The notes under the pieces are model-generated. The model had not been told where the DNA came from and searched no databases. It saw only the letters and a list, made by a program, of their open reading frames with translations. Source: Clostridia bacterium (GTDB lineage: Bacteria; Bacillota; Clostridia; DSM-8532). Taken from it: 10,259 nt of DNA. Position numbers and translations under genes: made by a program. This document shows, in pieces, positions 5,703-10,259 of this stretch (positions are counted from its first letter, which is position 1; every line of letters starts with the position of its first letter). Where the stretch lies: the NCBI GenBank assembly GCA_026418215.1, contig JAOABT010000085.1, positions 1-10,259 on the forward strand, in the 5' to 3' direction.

Positions 5703-7937
5703 TCAGGAGTTAGACTTATATTTCCCTGTATCCGGACGCAAAATCACGGTTGAAAGGGGCGGAATGCGTAAGCGGATGGAATAGGGCTTGTTATGGCAGG
5801 GAACCTTCTCAAAGACCATAGGCTGATCGTTGACGACGTGGCTGCCGCCAAAGGTCTCATGATCGCTGTTGAAGATTTCGGTATAGATGGTATCAAGCGG
5901 TGCGCCGATACGATAGTCTTCATAAACCGCCGGAGTGAAATTGCAGACGAAGATAAGCATATCACGCCAATCCTGACCCTTTCGCATAAAGGAGACCACG
6001 CTGTGCTCCGTGTCGTTGCAATCGATCCACTCAAAGCCCTCATAATGGGTATCCACCTCATATAAGGCCTTTTCGGTCTGATAAAGGTGATTAAGCTCGC
6101 TGACATAGTGATTGAGCTTTTGGTGCATGGGATAGTCCAAAAGATGCCAGTCAAGGCTCTCCTTGTATTTCCACTCAATAAACTGACCGAACTCTCCGCC
6201 CATGAACAGCAGCTTCTTGCCGGGATGGCCGAAGAAATAACCATAGGCGGCGCGAAGCCCCGCAAATTTCTGCCAGTAATCTCCCGGCATCTTGTTGAGC
6301 AGCGAGCATTTGCCGTGGACCACCTCGTCATGGGACAGCACCAGGACGAAGTTTTCACTCCAGGCATACATGAACGAGAAGGTGATAAGGTTCTGGTGGT
6401 ACTTCCGGTAGATCGAATCCATGCTCATGTAGCGCAAAAAGTCGTTCATCCAACCCATATTCCATTTGTGGGTAAAGCCAAGTCCGCCTTCGTGAACAGG
6501 CTTGGTTACCCGTGGCCAGGAGGTGGACTCCTCGGCGATCATCATGACGTTGGGGAAGTATTTATAAACCACGTAATTCATGTGCTTGATGAACTCCACA
6601 GCCTCAAGGTTTTCGCGTCCGCCGTAAGGGTTGGGTATCCATTCGCCTTCCTTGCGGCAGTAGTCCAGATACAGCATGGAGGCCACGGCATCGACGCGAA
6701 GGCCGTCAATATGGAATTGGTCAAACCAATAGACGGCATTGGAGATCAGGAAATTCTTAACCTCGTTGCGCCCATAGTTAAAGATCAGCGTACCCCATTC
6801 GAGATGCTCACCCTTGCGAGAATCCTCGTGCTCGTAAAGGGCTGTACCATCGAACCGTGCAAGACCGTGGGCATCCTTGGGGAAGTGGGCCGGAACCCAG
6901 TCCAGAATGACGCCGATGCCATTCTGGTGGCAGGTGTCTACAAAATACTTAAAATCTTCGGGAGAGCCAAAGCGGCTGGTGGGGGCATAATAGCCCGTTA
7001 CCTGATAGCCCCAGGAACCGTCGAAGGGGTGCTCCATAACCGGCAGCAGCTCGATATGGGTATAACCCATCTTTTTAGCATAAGGGATAAGGGTCTCGGT
7101 CAGCTGTCTGTAGGAATAAGGCTTGAAGCCTGTTTCAGAATCCGGCGAATCATCGGGCTCCTGCTTCCAGGACCCCAAGTGGACCTCGTAGATGTTGACG
7201 GGCTTGCTGAACGGATTTCCCACGGCCCGTTCCTTGACCCAGGGCTCGTCCTGCCAGATATAGTTATCAACATCGTATACAACAGAAGCCGTATGTGGCG
7301 GTCTTTCAGCAAAAAAGGCATAGGGGTCGGCTTTGATATAAATCTCTCCCGAGGGAGTCTTGATCTCATATTTATACAGGTCGCCCTTGGTGAGGCCGGG
7401 GATAAAGAGCTCCCAAACGCCGGAGCTTCCCATCATGCGCATTTGATGCACTCTGCCATCCCAGCCGTTGAAGGAGCCCACAACGCTGACGCGCTGGGCC
7501 GACGGTGCCCAAACGGCAAAGGATGCGCCCCGTACGCCGCTGTTTTCACAAAGGTGGCAGCCGAGCTTTTCATAAATACGGTGGTGATTTCCCTGGTTGA
7601 AGAGATAAAGGTCATAATCTGAAACGGTCGGCCAAAAGGAGTAGGGGTCCAGAACCGAATAGGTGTGGTTCTCCCAGGTTGTGTGCCCCAGCTCATAGCC
7701 GAAGGGCTGCTGCCTTTGAGGGATCAGGCATTCGAAGAGCCCACGCTCGTCAATGCGCTCCATGGCAAAGGTTTCAGTTGTATGTATGTCCTTGATCATG
7801 ATTGATTTTGTCTGCGGATGATAGGCGCGAATCACCATGCCCTCATCGGTGTGGTGTATGCCCAGAATGGCGTGTGGATTTTTGGAGCGGCCTTCAAAAA
7901 TCTCTTCTGTCAGAGCTGAAAAGTTGGCTGGCCTCAT
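5703..7937 (-). CDS. glgB: 1,4-alpha-glucan (glycogen) branching enzyme
   Basis: GlgB (EC 2.4.1.18, GH13) cuts an alpha-1,4-glucan and re-attaches the piece through an alpha-1,6 bond, making the branch points of glycogen in the cytoplasm. The 744-residue protein is complete. It has an N1 domain with the NPHAILG signature (20-26), a CBM48 carbohydrate-binding domain (~135-225, with VVGSFNGWDGR), the catalytic barrel and an all-beta C-terminal domain. The four GH13 regions are present: DWVPAHF (346-352), GLRVDAVAS with nucleophile Asp416, MIAEES with acid/base Glu469, and SHDEVVHGK with Asp537. These sit 11 residues beyond the E. coli positions, as expected for a full N1-bearing enzyme. GGAGG lies seven bases before the ATG. 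No glgC, glgA, glgD or glgP is adjacent, so the rest of the pathway must be encoded elsewhere. The gene probably shares a transcript with the small gene downstream. Confidence 0.98.
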   Translation of the reverse strand: MRPANFSALTEEIFEGRSKNPHAILGIHHTDEGMVIRAYHPQTKSIMIKDIHTTETFAMERIDERGLFECLIPQRQQPFGYELGHTTWENHTYSVLDPYSFWPTVSDYDLYLFNQGNHHRIYEKLGCHLCENSGVRGASFAVWAPSAQRVSVVGSFNGWDGRVHQMRMMGSSGVWELFIPGLTKGDLYKYEIKTPSGEIYIKADPYAFFAERPPHTASVVYDVDNYIWQDEPWVKERAVGNPFSKPVNIYEVHLGSWKQEPDDSPDSETGFKPYSYRQLTETLIPYAKKMGYTHIELLPVMEHPFDGSWGYQVTGYYAPTSRFGSPEDFKYFVDTCHQNGIGVILDWVPAHFPKDAHGLARFDGTALYEHEDSRKGEHLEWGTLIFNYGRNEVKNFLISNAVYWFDQFHIDGLRVDAVASMLYLDYCRKEGEWIPNPYGGRENLEAVEFIKHMNYVVYKYFPNVMMIAEESTSWPRVTKPVHEGGLGFTHKWNMGWMNDFLRYMSMDSIYRKYHQNLITFSFMYAWSENFVLVLSHDEVVHGKCSLLNKMPGDYWQKFAGLRAAYGYFFGHPGKKLLFMGGEFGQFIEWKYKESLDWHLLDYPMHQKLNHYVSELNHLYQTEKALYEVDTHYEGFEWIDCNDTEHSVVSFMRKGQDWRDMLIFVCNFTPAVYEDYRIGAPLDTIYTEIFNSDHETFGGSHVVNDQPMVFEKVPCHNKPYSIRLRIPPLSTVILRPDTGKYKSNS

Positions 7938-7967
7938 AGTGTTACCTCCGTCTGTTTCTTCACGAAT

Positions 7968-7996
7968 ATACTAATTTATTTTCCCCATTTTTACAA
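7968..7996 (-). promoter_or_regulatory. Putative sigma-A promoter of glgB
   Basis: On the minus strand TTGTAA (7991-7996) and TAGTAT (7968-7973) are separated by exactly 17 bases. The start of transcription would fall near 7961, giving a leader of about 25 nt that carries the GGAGG site. Confidence 0.6.
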
Positions 7997-8007
7997 CGCG
8001 CTTTCAT
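7992..8007 (-). promoter_or_regulatory. cre-like element overlapping the glgB -35 box
   Basis: The minus strand reads ATGAAAGCGCGTTGTA. The left half (TGAAAGCG) matches the CcpA catabolite-responsive element consensus WTGNNARCGNWWWCAW; three right-half positions do not. It overlaps the glgB -35 box, where a bound repressor would block initiation. Regulation of glycogen branching by carbon supply would make sense but is inference from a partial match. Confidence 0.3.
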
Positions 8008-8011
8008 TTTT

Positions 8012-8041
8012 TTGTAAATTATGATACCCTAGTGATAAAAT
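8012..8041 (+). promoter_or_regulatory. Putative sigma-A promoter of the small membrane protein gene
   Basis: TTGTAA (8012-8017) and TAAAAT (8036-8041) are separated by 18 bases and face away from glgB. Transcription would begin near 8048, which leaves almost no leader before ATG 8052 and supports GTG 8067 as the start. Confidence 0.5.
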
Positions 8042-8066
8042 TTGATAGTTAATGGAGAGGGTTAAT

Positions 8067-8447
8067 GTGTCCAACAATGAGCCTATCCGTTCTCAAGTCA
8101 ATCAAAGAAAGGGCAAGGACCTTATATTAAAGCTCATCGACCTTGCCGGCGTCATTCTATGGGTCATTTTGCTCGTTAATATCGGAATCATTCTCGAATC
8201 CAGACCTCAGGCCCCTAATTTTTTCGATAAGCTTTTCCATGTCAAGGTCAGGGACTATTGGGACGCGGGGCTGTTATCAATCTCTCTCGTCATTTCCATT
8301 ATCGAGCTTACTTTAAGCCTCTTTTCGCTTTATCTGAATTCCAAACGTCTGAAAAGAAGGTATGATCGTATTCGGGTTTCTATTATCATCAGCTTGTTTG
8401 CTTCACTTATTATATCTATCTTTTTATCACTCTATCTCTTTTCATAA
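8067..8447 (+). CDS. Small three-helix membrane protein of unknown function
   Basis: This 126-residue protein has three predicted membrane helices (~26-43, ~69-90, ~104-125) and a basic N-terminus. Between helices 1 and 2 is a segment with FFDKLFHVKVRDYWD (~52-66), and a highly basic loop, NSKRLKRRYDR (~91-101), joins helices 2 and 3. That positive charge suggests the loop faces the cytoplasm, placing the RDYWD segment outside. Helix 2 carries a buried Glu80. From memory, similar small proteins with the RDYWD and LNSKR motifs occur in clostridia without known function, but no search was possible. GTG 8067 is chosen because GGAGAGG lies six bases before it; ATG 8052 is in frame but overlaps that site. 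The gene is divergent from glgB and its stop is only 16 bases from the stop of the convergent surface-protein gene. Confidence 0.8.
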   Translation: MSNNEPIRSQVNQRKGKDLILKLIDLAGVILWVILLVNIGIILESRPQAPNFFDKLFHVKVRDYWDAGLLSISLVISIIELTLSLFSLYLNSKRLKRRYDRIRVSIIISLFASLIISIFLSLYLFS

Positions 8448-8463
8448 ACAGAACAGAGCCTTC

Positions 8464-10259
8464 TTATGGCACATATTTTTCCAAAGCACGATAAACGATG
8501 GCGGCGGCCTCGACACGAGTGGCTTTCGAGCCGAGCCCCAAAAGCTGTCCCGATCTGCCGGTTATAATGCCGTCTCCCACCAGAGAAGCAATCAAAGCGG
8601 TATTCTCCGGAGTGAGCGTTTCCGCGTCTTTATAGCCTTCCAGCGTATCGGCTGCATAGGAGGTCAGAGGTTTCCCGAGCTGATTGAGGATGTTCGAAAG
8701 CAGTATGGCAATCTCCCCGCGTGTGATGGGCTGATTGGGAAGGATTCTCCCTTGAGCGTCAGGGGCCGCGAGGCCTAAAGCCACGGCATTCATAAGGTCC
8801 TCATAATAGGGATGGGCGGGCGATGCGTCGGAAAGGGTGAAGCTGTAGCTCCCCAAATAGGTTATGCCAAAGGCTCTTAGAGCCATATGGGTAAATTCTC
8901 CGCGGGAGAGGGTGCCGTTTGGATAAAAATTAGTCTGTGAGCCGCTTAGGGCACCAAGGCCTAAAAGCTTGTAAATGGCATCATGCGCCCAGCTTACGCT
9001 TGAAATATCCTTAAAAAGCACTATTTTAGGCACCTTGATTGTGGTTGCCACAGAGGCGCTCTCACCGCAGGCATTATAAGGCACCACCTCATATCGGCAG
9101 GTTTCTCCTGAAGCGGGTGTATCATCGATAAAGCGCTCCTCATTTACGTTGGCCGTTCCAATAAGCTCACGGTTTCCTTTTACTGTTCTGTAGATGTGGA
9201 AGGATTCTTCCTTCGAGGTCGTATCCCGCCAGGTCAGGATGACGCGCTCATAGCCCGCAATGGGGACTTTAACGTCCTGGACCTTTTCGGGTACTGAGCC
9301 GTAAAAATGGTAGACGGGGCTATAAACATAGAGACTTCCGACATTGGCCCGAAGCCTGAAATCAAATTGGCTTGACGCATTATAGGACATGTAGGCCGTC
9401 AGGGGACCCTGTGAAGCGCTTTTGTAGTCCTTCCACTCACCGTTCAGGTCAGTACGGTATTCAAGTGTATAAACACTATTGGCAGGCACATTTTCAGCAC
9501 TGTAAATCGTTAAGAATCCCTGAAGTGCAACACAGATAGGCTTCTTTGGCTCCTGGGGCGTGGTGTTGTTCACCGTTACCGCCTGAGTAAAGGTTGAGAA
9601 CGAGGTCTCGCCCCGCATGGCCCGAAGCTTGTAGGAATAAGCCTTTCCGCCCTCAATGCCCGTATCTGTATACGTTACGGTGTTTTTGGGCAGGGAGGCA
9701 ATTTTGTCCCAATACCCTGAATCCTTACGCCAAACCTCGAAGCCTGTCTCTACCTCATAGGGGTAGGCCCAAGAGAGGACCGCTCTGTTATCAGGCATGG
9801 CCACGACCGCCGGGTCGGACGGTCCGGGAACCTGCTCGACAGTGACAGCCGCCTCAGTTGTATACTCTGAGCTGGTTCCGTTTTTTGAGGTTACATAGAG
9901 CCTGTAGCTATAGGTTTTGCCTTTGGCAACCGTTGTGTCGACATAACTTGATTCAGTGTCAGAATTGAAGATGATGTAGAAATTGCCGGCCGCATCCTTT
10001 TTCTGAAGATAGACCCGGCCTCCGTTCAACATGGAAGCATCCCATTCAAGCTTGATCTGGGTATCGGACAGGGCGAAGCCCGACAGCCGGGTTTCAAGCG
10101 GATAGGCTGTTCTGGTGGAGATGCCGTATTCGCTGGGTATAAAAGATGAGGTGCCGTTGGGTAGCTTGGTTCGAATCCGGTAATAGTAGGTGGAATCAGC
10201 ATTGACGGTTTCATCCCGGAAATGCGTTTCTCCTGCCGGAGCGGTATAGATCGTAGTCC
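8464..10259 (-). CDS. Cell-surface protein with fibronectin type III and C-terminal SLH repeats, 5' end missing
   Basis: The frame stays open from its stop to the window edge, giving the last ~597 residues; the start and any signal peptide lie outside. Reading in protein order, 10259 to about 9040 holds a string of fibronectin type III-like beta domains: a partial one, two clear ones with YxxxxxxKTYSYRL-type endings, one atypical (~9300-9530) and one clear (~9040-9297). The C-terminus (9017-8464) holds three SLH repeats with the usual signature sites LSRGEF, ITRGEI and ATRVEA. SLH triplets bind pyruvylated secondary cell-wall polymer, so the protein should sit on the outside of the cell wall. 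The missing N-terminus may hold an enzyme or adhesin domain. An internal ATG at 10032 is not the start, because FN3 sequence continues in frame upstream of it. Confidence 0.92.
   Translation of the reverse strand, partial: TTIYTAPAGETHFRDETVNADSTYYYRIRTKLPNGTSSFIPSEYGISTRTAYPLETRLSGFALSDTQIKLEWDASMLNGGRVYLQKKDAAGNFYIIFNSDTESSYVDTTVAKGKTYSYRLYVTSKNGTSSEYTTEAAVTVEQVPGPSDPAVVAMPDNRAVLSWAYPYEVETGFEVWRKDSGYWDKIASLPKNTVTYTDTGIEGGKAYSYKLRAMRGETSFSTFTQAVTVNNTTPQEPKKPICVALQGFLTIYSAENVPANSVYTLEYRTDLNGEWKDYKSASQGPLTAYMSYNASSQFDFRLRANVGSLYVYSPVYHFYGSVPEKVQDVKVPIAGYERVILTWRDTTSKEESFHIYRTVKGNRELIGTANVNEERFIDDTPASGETCRYEVVPYNACGESASVATTIKVPKIVLFKDISSVSWAHDAIYKLLGLGALSGSQTNFYPNGTLSRGEFTHMALRAFGITYLGSYSFTLSDASPAHPYYEDLMNAVALGLAAPDAQGRILPNQPITRGEIAILLSNILNQLGKPLTSYAADTLEGYKDAETLTPENTALIASLVGDGIITGRSGQLLGLGSKATRVEAAAIVYRALEKYVP

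Noticed and set aside
6087..7622. 511-codon open frame on the plus strand
   Set aside because: It lies wholly antisense to glgB, whose catalytic motifs are unmistakable. Its translation has no recognisable domain and no ribosome binding site was seen; it is a codon-bias shadow.
8448..8463. Terminator between the convergent membrane and surface protein genes
   Set aside because: The gap is only 16 bases and I see no GC-rich stem followed by a T-run there.
8362..8778. 138-codon plus-strand open frame bridging two genes
   Set aside because: It overlaps the end of the three-helix protein gene in another frame and the SLH repeats in antisense, with no domain support.

Overview
This window reads as the edge of a draft assembly contig from a Gram-positive, probably spore-forming or clostridial member of the Bacillota. 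Supporting signs are strong GGAGG-type ribosome binding sites, GTG/TTG starts, a surface protein with C-terminal S-layer homology (SLH) repeats, a secreted clan GH-D glycosidase and low-GC intergenic DNA. The exact genus cannot be read from the sequence. Bases 2-34 are not genomic: they match the Nextera/Tn5 read-1 adapter, so the left edge is a library artefact. Both outermost genes run off the window.

Layout, left to right. (1) 35-1413, minus: 3'-truncated, secreted alpha-galactosidase-like glycoside hydrolase with a signal peptide but no ATG/GTG/TTG start. (2) 1414-1940: non-coding gap with a sigma-A-like promoter facing right. (3) 1941-3533, plus: multi-spanning membrane histidine kinase with no response regulator beside it, ending at a bidirectional terminator. 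(4) 3609-4073, minus: small Arg/Asp-repeat plus Pro/Gly/Tyr-rich protein of unknown function. (5) 4277-5200, minus: EamA/DMT-family permease with its own promoter. (6) 5303-5638, minus: small unknown soluble protein, probably co-transcribed with glgB and followed by a clear terminator. (7) 5703-7937, minus: complete glycogen branching enzyme GlgB with all catalytic residues. (8) 8067-8447, plus: small three-helix membrane protein divergent from glgB. (9) 8464-10259, minus: 5'-truncated fibronectin type III plus SLH cell-surface protein.

The genes do not form one evident pathway. GlgB makes the alpha-1,6 branches of glycogen but has no other glg gene beside it. The two end genes act outside the cell (sugar hydrolysis; surface attachment). 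The kinase and the permease look like single-gene units. I find no CRISPR array, tRNA, rRNA, transposase or phage gene, and no convincing undescribed multi-gene system. The oddest items are the missing start codon of the glycosidase, the Arg/Asp-repeat protein, the unknown gene downstream of glgB, and the divergent glgB promoter region with a cre-like element.
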